From the NCBI GenBank assembly GCA_963761655.1, contig CAVXHI010000011.1:1-64000 (forward strand): 64,000 bases of DNA, read 5' to 3'. The notes under the pieces are model-generated. The model did no database searches and had not been told where the DNA came from. It was given only the letters and a program-made list of their open reading frames with translations. The DNA comes from RYN-122 sp963761655. Lineage in GTDB: Bacteria; Actinomycetota; Actinomycetes; Mycobacteriales; SCTD01. The position numbers and the translations under genes were made by a program. Below, piece after piece: positions 1 through 7,192 of the stretch; position 1 is the stretch's first letter; every line of letters begins with the position of its first letter.

Positions 1-379
1 TAGCCCACAGCCCCGGCAGGTCGTCCTCGCAGGTCAGCAGGGGTGCGGGAGCTCGTCCACACCTGCGTCCACAGGCGGTGGACAAGCCTGTCCACAGGGG
101 CGCGCCCGCCCGTCCCCACCCCGTCCCCAGGGGCGTCCACAGGCGGCGCGCCGGGCGCGTTGACGCCGCCCCTCCCGCCCTCGTAGCGTCCGCCCGGACG
201 GAGCCCTCGGGCCCGGTCGCACCGCTCGGAAGGGGAAGCCGAGCGGAGCAGCCGGGACCGGGGGCTCCGCCAGTTCCCGCCCCGTCACCCCTACGGGTGG
301 CGACCCCGGGGGTGCGCCGTCCCGATCTGTAGTCCACGGGCCGCTCTGGGCCCGCTGTCGGACCAGGACGGGACCCGCC
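1..379. other. Gene-free left edge upstream of the subtilisin gene
   Basis: I see no convincing coding frame here; open frames on both strands have random-looking, Arg/Pro-rich translations. The region contains a cluster of GTCCACA elements (see 53-141) and presumably the promoter of the protease gene that starts at 380. On the minus strand the first 40 bases could be the start of a gene leaving the window (the frame ending LLTCEDDLPGLWA looks coding-like), but no start codon can be assigned. Confidence 0.5.
53..141. repeat. Cluster of five DnaA-box-like elements
   Basis: Five copies of a GTCCAC(A) core occur at 53-61, 65-73, 77-85 (reverse orientation), 88-96 and 133-141. Compared with the actinobacterial DnaA box TTGTCCACA, the copies at 53, 77 and 88 match 8 of 9 positions and those at 65 and 133 match 7 of 9. 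The first four start at a spacing of 11-12 bp. No dnaA or dnaN is in the window, so this is not claimed as oriC. A DnaA-titrating or DnaA-regulated site, or chance in GC-rich DNA, are the alternatives. Confidence 0.4.
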
Positions 380-2029
380 ATGACACGCCGCTCGCTCGCC
401 GCACCGCAGACCCCTGCGGCGGCCCTGCTCGCTCTCGCGCTCGCCGCCTCCGCCTCGGTCGGGGCGCTCCCCGCCGCCGGGCAGGCCCCCGTGCCGCTCG
501 AGCGCGTCGTCGTGCTCGGGACGCACGCGGCGGCCGACGTCGTCCGCGCCGGCGGCAGCCTGGTCGAGCAGCTCCCCCTCGTCGGCGGCGTCGGCGCGCT
601 CCTCCCCCGCGGCGCCGCGCTCCCCGCGGCCGACGTCGTCGTGCCGGACCGTCCGCTGTCGGTCTCCTCGACCACCGCCCCCGCTGGCAAGGGGACGACC
701 CTGCGGGCGACCCTCGGCCTCGGCGCCCCGCAGGGCGAGGGCAGGGGCGTCACCGTCGCCGTCGTCGACACCGGCGTCTCGGCGGCCGCTCCCGGCCTGG
801 CCGGACGGGTCGAGCACGTCTCCGTCGTCGGCGACGCCGGCCAGGACGACCTCGGCCACGGCACCTTCATCGCGGGCCTCATCGCCGGCGACGGCGCAGG
901 CGCCGGTCCCGCCTACGCCGGCGTCGCCCCCGGCGCCCGCGTCCTGGACGTCAAGGTCGCCGGCGAGGACGGCGAGACCAGCCTGCTCGACGTCCTGCGC
1001 GGCCTGCAGCGGGTCAGCGCCCGCGGCGGCGTCGACGTCCTCAACCTGTCGCTGTCCAGCGGCAGCCCGCTCCCGACCGCGATGGACCCGCTCGCCCTCG
1101 CCCTCGACCGGCTCTGGGCCGACGGCGTCACCGTCGTCGTCCCGTCCGGCAACGACGCCGAGACCGTCAGCTCCCCCGGCAGCGACCCGCTCCTGCTCAC
1201 CGTCGGCGGCCTCGCCGAGGGCGGCACCGCCGACCGCGACGACGACGCCGTCGCCGACTGGTCCGGCCGCGGCCGCAGCAAGCCCGACCTCGTCGCCCCC
1301 GGCCAGTCGGTCGTCTCGACGCTCGCGCCCGGCAGCAGCGCCGAGGGCGCCCAGCGCGCCACCGGCCTGCCCCGGGGGTACGGCGTCGGCTCGGGCAGCT
1401 CGTTCTCGACCGCCGTCGTCTCCGGCACCGCCGCCGCCCTGCTCAGCCGCCGCGACCTCACGCCCGGCCAGGTCAAGGAGCTCGTCACCGACTCCGCGTA
1501 CCGGGTCGGCAAGGGCGCCCGGCGCGCCGGTTCCGGCGCCGGTGGCCTCGACGTCGCCGCCGCCCTCACCGCCCGGACGCCGAAGGACCGCCCGGCCGCC
1601 GTCGACGCGCTGCCCGGCCGCGACCTCGCCGCCTGGGAGGCCTTCGTGGCCGCCGTCCTCGACGACGACCAGGCCGCCGCCGCCAGCAGCTGGTCGCGCC
1701 TGTCGGCCTCCGCCCGCCAGTGGGCCGCCCGCCAGTGGGCCTCCCTCGACGACGACGGCCAGGGCTGGGCCGCCCGCCAGTGGGCGGCACGCCAGTGGGC
1801 CGCCCGCCAGTGGGCCGGCGACGGCGCCGACTCGGGCGAGTGGCTCGCCCGGCAGTGGGCGGCGCGCCAGTGGGCCGCCCGCCAGTGGGCCGACGGCGAC
1901 TGGAGCGCCCGCCAGTGGTCGGCGCGGCAGTGGTCGGCCCGGCAGTGGTCGGGCGAGGACTGGAGCGCCCGGCAGTGGTCGGCCCGCCAGTGGTCCGCCC
2001 GCCAGTGGAGCACCGCCTCCTGGTCCTGA
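380..2029 (+). CDS. Secreted S8 (subtilisin-like) serine protease with C-terminal ARQW repeat tail
   Basis: Predicted 549-residue exported subtilase. An Arg-rich N-terminus and hydrophobic Ala/Leu segment (about residues 1-34) look like a signal peptide. The triad is visible as Asp130 (VVDTGV), His160 (GHGTF) and Ser341 (SGSSFSTA), with the oxyanion Asn258 (PSGND). From about residue 445 to the end the protein is a low-complexity tail with 14 copies of ARQW, arranged as one pair and four triplets separated by short acidic linkers that each contain another Trp. The protease assignment is firm; the tail's role is unknown (wall anchoring, secretion or self-association are guesses). ATG at 380 follows a weak GGACGGG sequence. 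A strong hairpin follows the stop, so it is probably monocistronic. Confidence 0.9.
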   Translation: MTRRSLAAPQTPAAALLALALAASASVGALPAAGQAPVPLERVVVLGTHAAADVVRAGGSLVEQLPLVGGVGALLPRGAALPAADVVVPDRPLSVSSTTAPAGKGTTLRATLGLGAPQGEGRGVTVAVVDTGVSAAAPGLAGRVEHVSVVGDAGQDDLGHGTFIAGLIAGDGAGAGPAYAGVAPGARVLDVKVAGEDGETSLLDVLRGLQRVSARGGVDVLNLSLSSGSPLPTAMDPLALALDRLWADGVTVVVPSGNDAETVSSPGSDPLLLTVGGLAEGGTADRDDDAVADWSGRGRSKPDLVAPGQSVVSTLAPGSSAEGAQRATGLPRGYGVGSGSSFSTAVVSGTAAALLSRRDLTPGQVKELVTDSAYRVGKGARRAGSGAGGLDVAAALTARTPKDRPAAVDALPGRDLAAWEAFVAAVLDDDQAAAASSWSRLSASARQWAARQWASLDDDGQGWAARQWAARQWAARQWAGDGADSGEWLARQWAARQWAARQWADGDWSARQWSARQWSARQWSGEDWSARQWSARQWSARQWSTASWS

Positions 2030-2052
2030 CCCCTCCACCCGCGCTCGATCCT

Positions 2053-2093
2053 GCCGATGTCCTCCTCGTGACCATCCCGAGGAGGACATCGGC
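2053..2093 (+). terminator. Perfect 16-bp hairpin, probable terminator of the protease gene
   Basis: Arms 2053-2068 (GCCGATGTCCTCCTCG) and 2078-2093 pair perfectly over 16 bp around a 9-nt loop, 24 nt after the protease stop codon. There is no T-tract, as is common for actinobacterial terminators. The kinase gene starts 34 nt downstream, so read-through control is also possible. Confidence 0.7.
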
Positions 2094-2126
2094 GTCTGCG
2101 CGCCCTGGCCGGGCCGGCGGTCGACC

Positions 2127-4643
2127 GTGAGCCGGCTGCACCGCCTGGTGCTGCTCGTCACCGGTGTCGGCGTCCTGGCGCAGCTGCTCGCCCTCCTGGT
2201 CGTGCAGGGCGAGGGCGCGATCGCCCCCCTGCAGGTCGAGCACCTCGGCTCCCTGCACGGCTGGCCGCTCGTCGTCGGCCTGCTCGTCGCCACGTTCGCC
2301 AGCGACTTCATGGGCGTCCGGGTCCGCCACAGCGACGACGAGGTCGAGGAGCTGACCCTCTTCGAGGTCGCCGTCGTCGTCGTCGTCCTCGTGCTGCCGG
2401 CCCTGCCCGCGCTGCTGCTGCCGGTCGCGGCCACCACCGCCTGCTCGCTGGTCCGCCGGCGCGGCCTGGTCAAGACGGCCTTCAACGCCGGCAACCTGGC
2501 GGCCGCCACCGCCGTCCTGGTCACCACCGTCCACCTGGTCGCCGACGCCGGGGACGGCCTGTCCGCCGGCACCGTCGCCGGGCTCACCGCCGGCACGCTC
2601 GCCTTCACCGTCGTCAACCTGGTGGCGGTCAGCCGGGTGCTGGCCGTCGTGACCGACGACGACCCCTGGCAGGTGGTCCGCGACGGGCTGCGGCTGTCGG
2701 TCGTCCTCGCCCTCGGCGCGATGGCGCTGGGCAGCACCGCGGTCACCCTCGCCGAGGCCTCCCCCGCGCTCCTGCCCTTCGCGTTCATGCCCGCCGGCGC
2801 GCTCCTGTTCGCCTACCGCGCCGCCGCCCAGGAGGTCGAGGAGCGCGAGCGCAGCACCCGGCTGCTCGAGCTGTCGCAGCTGCTCGCCGGACGCCGTGAG
2901 GCCGACGACCTCCTCAGCGGCTTCCTCGGCCTGGCCCGGCAGGTCTTCGGCGCCGACCTCGCCCTCGCCGTCCTCGACACCGGCGCCCAGCCCGGCGGGT
3001 CGGAGCCCCTGACCGTCCTCGACGACCGGCTCGCCGGCGACGCGCGACGACCCGCCACCGACGTCGAGCGGGGCCTGCTCGAGCGGGCCGCCCTCGAGGG
3101 CGCCGGCGTGCTCGACGGCCCGCTCCCGGACGGCTGGACCGGAGCCCTCGTCGCCCCGCTCGAGGCCGAGGGACGCCGGCTCGGCGCCGTCGTCCTGGCC
3201 GTGCGCGACCGGTCCCGCACCCTCGGGCCGCGCGACCTCACCCTGCTCACCCCGACGGCGTCCGCCCTGGCGGTCGCCCTGCGCGCGGCCGCGCACCTGC
3301 GCCGGGTCGAGGAGGAGACCGGCAAGCTGCAGGCCGTCGTCGACCAGTCCTCCGACGGCATCCTCGTGCTCGACGGCGACGGCGTCGTCCAGCTGTGGAG
3401 CCCCGCCGTCGAGCGGCTCTCCGGCCGGTCCTCGGCCGCCGCCCTCGGCCGCCCCCTGCCGGCCCTGCTGGCGACCCTCGGCGCCGACGGCACGCCCTGC
3501 GACCCGTTCCTCGTCGGCCGCGCCCTGCTGAGCCCCGCCGAGCCGCAGGCCACCGTCGAGGTGACCCTCCTGCGCGAGGACGGTGAGCAGCGCGTCGTGC
3601 GGTGCGCCTTCGCCGGTGTCTTCGACGCCGCCCCCGGCGAGCAGGCCGTCCTGCAGCGGGTCGTCGTCATCGTCCACGACGTCACCCGCGAACGGCAGGT
3701 CGAGCGCCTCAAGGCCGACTTCATCGCGACGGTCAGCCACGAGCTGCGCACCCCCGTCACCCCGATCAAGGGGTACGCGGACCTGCTGCGCCGCAAGGGC
3801 GACCGCATGACGCCGGAGAAGCGCGACGAGTGCCTCGACGTCATCGTCGACCGGGCCGGGCACCTCGCCCGGCTGGTCGAGGACCTGCTGCTGGCCTCCC
3901 GGATCTCCGCGACCGAGGGCGCCTCCCCCGCCCAGGTCGACATGGGCTCCGACGACCTCGCCTCGCTCACGCGCCGCGCCTCGGCGGACTTCGGCATGGA
4001 CGGCGACCGGGTGACGGTGTCGCTGCCGGACGGCCCGGTCGACGTCGCCTGCGACCCCGTGCGCGTCATCCAGGTGCTGACCAACCTCGTCGGCAACGCG
4101 CTCAAGTACTCCACGCCCGGCTCCCCCGTCGACGTCCGGCTGCACGTCGTCGACGGCGTCGCCCGGGTCGAGGTCACCGACGTCGGGCGGGGCATCCCGG
4201 CCGACCAGCTCGAGCGGGTCTTCGAGAAGTTCCACCGGGTCGAGGACCCGATGCGCATGACCACCGGCGGCACCGGCCTCGGGCTCTACATCGCCCGGCA
4301 GCTGACCGACGCCATGGGCGGGACGCTGTCGTGCACCTCGACGCTGGGCGTCGGGTCGGTCTTCACGTTCTCGCTGCCCGTCTCCGGCACCTCCGCCCGG
4401 GTGGCCGGCCCGGTCGGGGACCTGGTCCGCGCCGGGGCGGCACCGGCCCCCGCGGCCGTCCGCCGCCCGCCCCTCGAGGTCGACCGCGGCCCCGGTGCGG
4501 CCCCGGGCCCGGCCGTCCCGGTCCGGCCCGGCGCGGCCGGTGCGGGCGTCCCGCGCCCCCGCGGCCGGAACACCCCGCCCTGGGCCACGCCGCCGACGCG
4601 CCCGGCAGCAGCCGGGCCGGAGGGCACCCTGCCGCTAGGGTGA
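2127..4643 (+). CDS. Membrane sensor histidine kinase with GAF and PAS domains
   Basis: An 838-residue two-component sensor kinase. The N-terminal ~230 residues hold several hydrophobic segments (for example LVLLVTGVGVLAQLLALL). They are followed by a short coiled region, a GAF-like domain (about 250-395), a PAS domain (about 400-515, DGILVLDGDGVVQLWSPA), the HisKA box with phospho-acceptor His538 (VSHELRTP) and a HATPase_c domain (N box NLVGNALKYS near 650, DVGRGIP, FEKF, GTGLGLYIA near 715). A Pro/Ala-rich tail ends the protein. GTG at 2127 was chosen because it begins just before the first membrane segment and after the upstream hairpin; longer open frame upstream overlaps the protease. 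No response regulator gene is adjacent, so its partner is unknown. Confidence 0.9.
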   Translation: MSRLHRLVLLVTGVGVLAQLLALLVVQGEGAIAPLQVEHLGSLHGWPLVVGLLVATFASDFMGVRVRHSDDEVEELTLFEVAVVVVVLVLPALPALLLPVAATTACSLVRRRGLVKTAFNAGNLAAATAVLVTTVHLVADAGDGLSAGTVAGLTAGTLAFTVVNLVAVSRVLAVVTDDDPWQVVRDGLRLSVVLALGAMALGSTAVTLAEASPALLPFAFMPAGALLFAYRAAAQEVEERERSTRLLELSQLLAGRREADDLLSGFLGLARQVFGADLALAVLDTGAQPGGSEPLTVLDDRLAGDARRPATDVERGLLERAALEGAGVLDGPLPDGWTGALVAPLEAEGRRLGAVVLAVRDRSRTLGPRDLTLLTPTASALAVALRAAAHLRRVEEETGKLQAVVDQSSDGILVLDGDGVVQLWSPAVERLSGRSSAAALGRPLPALLATLGADGTPCDPFLVGRALLSPAEPQATVEVTLLREDGEQRVVRCAFAGVFDAAPGEQAVLQRVVVIVHDVTRERQVERLKADFIATVSHELRTPVTPIKGYADLLRRKGDRMTPEKRDECLDVIVDRAGHLARLVEDLLLASRISATEGASPAQVDMGSDDLASLTRRASADFGMDGDRVTVSLPDGPVDVACDPVRVIQVLTNLVGNALKYSTPGSPVDVRLHVVDGVARVEVTDVGRGIPADQLERVFEKFHRVEDPMRMTTGGTGLGLYIARQLTDAMGGTLSCTSTLGVGSVFTFSLPVSGTSARVAGPVGDLVRAGAAPAPAAVRRPPLEVDRGPGAAPGPAVPVRPGAAGAGVPRPRGRNTPPWATPPTRPAAAGPEGTLPLG

Positions 4644-4720
4644 CCGCGAGAGAGCGCGCCAGCCGGTGCGCGGGAGCGGTGGGGCGACCCCTGCCCGTCG
4701 AGACGAAGAAGGAGGCCCTC

Positions 4721-4873
4721 GTGGCCGAGACCTACAACGGGTACTGCGTCAAGTGCAAGGAGAAGCGCGACTTCGAGGGTGAGGTCAAGGTCAGCGAGTC
4801 CGGCCGGCGCATGGCCCAGGGTCCCTGCCCCGTGTGCGGCACCAAGATGAACCGGATCCTCGGCAAGGCCTAG
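4721..4873 (+). CDS. DUF5679-type zinc-ribbon protein, 50 aa
   Basis: A 50-residue protein with two CxxC knuckles (Cys9/Cys12 and Cys36/Cys39; sequences YCVKC and CPVCG), typical of the small actinobacterial DUF5679 family whose function is not known. The knuckles should bind one zinc ion. GTG at 4721 is supported by a strong AAGAAGGAGG ribosome binding site seven bases upstream. It stands alone between the kinase and a convergent pirin gene and ends before a hairpin. Confidence 0.9.
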   Translation: MAETYNGYCVKCKEKRDFEGEVKVSESGRRMAQGPCPVCGTKMNRILGKA

Positions 4874-4885
4874 GCACGCCCCGCC

Positions 4886-4918
4886 GGAGGGCGGTCCCCG
4901 CACCGGGGGCCGCCCTCC
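4886..4918. terminator. Hairpin between convergent genes, likely bidirectional terminator
   Basis: GGAGGGCGG (4886-4894) pairs with CCGCCCTCC (4910-4918), and inside the loop CCCC can pair with GGGG. It lies 12 nt after the DUF5679 stop and 40 nt beyond the pirin stop, so it could serve both strands. Confidence 0.7.
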
Positions 4919-4958
4919 TGCGCGTCCGGGGCCGACGTCGGCCGCCCTGCGTCGCCGC

Positions 4959-5891
4959 TCAGCTCCCGCGGTACCAGGGCGGGCGCGGCGACGGCGTCCG
5001 CGGCAGACGCGTCGGCACCCGGCCGAACCGCTCCTCGTCGCCCGCCTCCCACTGCTCGTGGGCGAGGGTCACCTCCTCGCGCGTGCGGCCGACGAAGTTC
5101 CACCACACCACCACCGGCTCGGGGAACGGCTCCCCGCCCAGCAGCACCGCGCGGGCGGGCCCGTCGGCGTCCAGGACCAGCTCCTCCCGGCCGGTCCCCA
5201 GGTAGGCGAGCCGTCCGGGCTCCAGCCGCTGCTCCCCCACGGCCACGGCGCCCTCGAGGACCACCAGGGCGTTCTCGTGCCCGCGGCGCAGCGGCAGGAC
5301 CGCCTCGCCCCCGTGCAGGGCGAGGTCGACCCCCAGCAGGGGCGTGTCGGCCCGGGCCGGGCTGGCGCCGCCGACCAGCGTGGTCGTGACGACCCCCGGC
5401 AGCTCCTCCTGCGGCAGCGACGTGTGGTGCTCGAACGCCCCGGCCCCGTCCCGGGCCCCGTCGGGCTGCGCCACCCACAGCTGCAGCCCGTGCAGCGGCG
5501 CCCCCGCGCCGCGGACCTGCTCCTCGGCGTGGGCCACCCCGCGCCCGGCCGTCATGAGGTTCAGCTGACCGGGGGCCACGACCTGCTCCGTGCCCAGGCT
5601 GTCGGTGTGCAGCATCCTCCCGCTGAGCAGCCAGGTGACGGTCGCGAGCCCGGTGTGCGGGTGCGGGCCGACGTCGAGCGGGTCGGCGTCGGTGCCGGAG
5701 GTGGGCCCGAGGTGGTCGGCGAAGCACCAGGCACCGACCGTCCGGCGGGCCCGCCGGGGCAGGGCGCGGCGGACCCGGACCCCTCCGACGACGGTCTCGT
5801 GGGACGGGACGACCTCCAGGGCGGGCCCGGCGTCCGGCTCGGGACGCTCCGGACCGGGCGCGGCGTCGGCCGTCCCGACCGGGCCGCTCAC
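4959..5891 (-). CDS. Pirin family protein (cupin fold)
   Basis: About 310 residues of the pirin family, a bicupin whose N-terminal domain binds a metal. The metal-site signature is visible: HPHTG (two His), then HTDSLG and AGRGVAHAEE (His and Glu). A Pirin_C-like second half ends with VVVWWNFVGRT, typical of the family. Some pirins are quercetin dioxygenases, others transcription cofactors; nothing here decides between them. GTG at 5891 was chosen because the frame upstream is unlike pirins. The gene diverges from the ThiF-like gene. Confidence 0.85.
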   Translation of the reverse strand: MSGPVGTADAAPGPERPEPDAGPALEVVPSHETVVGGVRVRRALPRRARRTVGAWCFADHLGPTSGTDADPLDVGPHPHTGLATVTWLLSGRMLHTDSLGTEQVVAPGQLNLMTAGRGVAHAEEQVRGAGAPLHGLQLWVAQPDGARDGAGAFEHHTSLPQEELPGVVTTTLVGGASPARADTPLLGVDLALHGGEAVLPLRRGHENALVVLEGAVAVGEQRLEPGRLAYLGTGREELVLDADGPARAVLLGGEPFPEPVVVWWNFVGRTREEVTLAHEQWEAGDEERFGRVPTRLPRTPSPRPPWYRGS

Positions 5892-6010
5892 CCCGCGCTC
5901 CGGCCGGCCGGGGCGGACGACAGGCGGGCGCGGCACATGCACACAGCCTGCACCCGGGGCGAGAGCGACGGACCAGGGCGCCCGCGACCGGTGGACGACG
6001 CCCGCCCCCT

Positions 6011-6019
6011 GTGGACAAC
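6011..6019 (-). other. Exact DnaA-box match TTGTCCACA
   Basis: The minus strand reads TTGTCCACA, an exact match to the actinobacterial DnaA-box consensus, within the 185-bp divergent region between the pirin and ThiF-like genes. A single box may be coincidental. Confidence 0.3.
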
Positions 6020-6076
6020 CAGCCGCTCCGTCCCCGGCGGCGGGCACGCTCGGCCCCTGCCGAAGGAGGCTCTCCC

Positions 6077-7144
6077 GTGGACCCCAGCGAGACCCGAACC
6101 CCGCCCGCCCGCCCCGTGCTGCTGCCCGGGCTGCGCCGCCTGTGGCGCGACCAGGAGACGCTCCAGCTCGGCCGGACCCCTGGGCGGGCCCTGGTGCTGG
6201 CCGGCGTCGACGAGCCCGTCCGCGCGGTCCTCGCCCTGCTGGACGGCACCCGTGACACCGCCCGCCTCGAGGCCGACGCCGTGCGGGCCGGCCTGCCGCC
6301 GCAGCGCACCGCCGAGCTCGTGCGGCTGCTCGACGGCGCCGGCGTGCTCGAGGACGCGGCCTGCCCGGTCCCCGCGCTGCAGGCCCTGCCCCGCGAGGAG
6401 CGCGACCGCCTAGCGCCCGACCTCGCCGCCCTGTCGCTGCTCACCGAGGGCCGCCCCGCGGAGGCGATGGCCCGGCGACGCCGCGCGCGGGTGCGGATCG
6501 TGGGCGCCGGCCGGGTCGGCTCCTCGCTCGGCCTCGCCCTCGTCACCGCCGGCCTGGTCCACGTCGACGTCGACGACTCCGGCACGACCCGTCCGGGCGA
6601 CGTCGGCATCGCCGGCCTCGGCCCCGCCGACGTCGGAAGGAGCCGCGGGGAGGCGGCCCGCGAGCGGCTGCGGGCGGCCGCCCCCTCGAGCCGCACCGGC
6701 CCCCTCGAGGCCCCCGACCTCGTGGTCCTCGCCCCGGCCGGCGCACCGGACGAGCAGCTGGCCGCCGCCCTCGTGCGGCAGGGCACCCCGCACCTGCTCG
6801 TGGAGGTGCGCGAGCAGGTCGGGGTCGTCGGGCCGCTCGTGCTCCCGGGACGCAGCAGCTGCCTGCACTGCCTGGACCTCACCCGCGCCGACCTCGACCC
6901 CGGGTGGCCCTGGCTCGCCGCCCAGCTGAGCTCCCCGCCGAGCGGCCCGCCCCCGTGCGACGTCGTCCTGGCCTGGAGCGTCGCGGCCGTCGCCGCCGAG
7001 CAGGTCCTGCACCTGGTCGACCAGCGGCCCGGCGTCGCGGTCGTGGACGGCACGCTGGAGCACGTCCCGCCCGACTACCGGTGGCGCCGCCGGAGCTGGT
7101 CGCGCCACCCCGCCTGTCCCTGCAGCCTGCTGGCCGCGGGCTGA
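6077..7144 (+). CDS. ThiF/E1-like protein of the TOMM-cyclodehydratase-C type
   Basis: A 355-residue protein. Residues ~1-130 are a winged-helix-like N-terminal part (VRAVLALLDGTRDTARLEADA), as in leader-peptide-binding regions of TOMM and related RiPP enzymes. Residues ~141-175 carry a Rossmann-type GAGRVGSSLG motif of ThiF/E1 proteins followed by VDVDDS. A CLHC pair (Cys262, Cys265) and a C-terminal HPACPC (Cys347, Cys349) may form a zinc site. The conserved Arg/Gln/Lys residues that follow the aspartates in active E1 enzymes are not apparent, so adenylation activity is doubtful. No YcaO, precursor peptide or other RiPP gene is nearby. GTG at 6077 has a GAAGGAGG ribosome binding site. It lies 48 nt before an ABC1 kinase gene. 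Confidence 0.75.
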   Translation: MDPSETRTPPARPVLLPGLRRLWRDQETLQLGRTPGRALVLAGVDEPVRAVLALLDGTRDTARLEADAVRAGLPPQRTAELVRLLDGAGVLEDAACPVPALQALPREERDRLAPDLAALSLLTEGRPAEAMARRRRARVRIVGAGRVGSSLGLALVTAGLVHVDVDDSGTTRPGDVGIAGLGPADVGRSRGEAARERLRAAAPSSRTGPLEAPDLVVLAPAGAPDEQLAAALVRQGTPHLLVEVREQVGVVGPLVLPGRSSCLHCLDLTRADLDPGWPWLAAQLSSPPSGPPPCDVVLAWSVAAVAAEQVLHLVDQRPGVAVVDGTLEHVPPDYRWRRRSWSRHPACPCSLLAAG

Positions 7145-7192
7145 GGGCCGTCCCCGTTCGCGGTCCGCCCCGCCGGCGACGACACTGGGCTC

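Noticed and set aside
53..141. Chromosomal replication origin
   Set aside because: The DnaA-box-like cluster is suggestive, but no dnaA, dnaN, rpmH or AT-rich unwinding region is visible in the window.
34..882. 282-codon minus-strand frame at the left edge
   Set aside because: Overlaps the protease start, has Arg/Pro/Ala-rich random composition and no recognisable motif.
1566..4235. 889-codon open frame antisense to the histidine kinase
   Set aside because: Its translation is repetitive Glu/Gly/Gln/Val-rich and mirrors the codon bias of the sense gene; the sense strand has complete kinase motifs.
6077..7144. Complete RiPP (TOMM) biosynthesis cluster
   Set aside because: No YcaO, dehydrogenase, precursor peptide or transporter gene lies nearby; only the ThiF-like protein resembles such systems.
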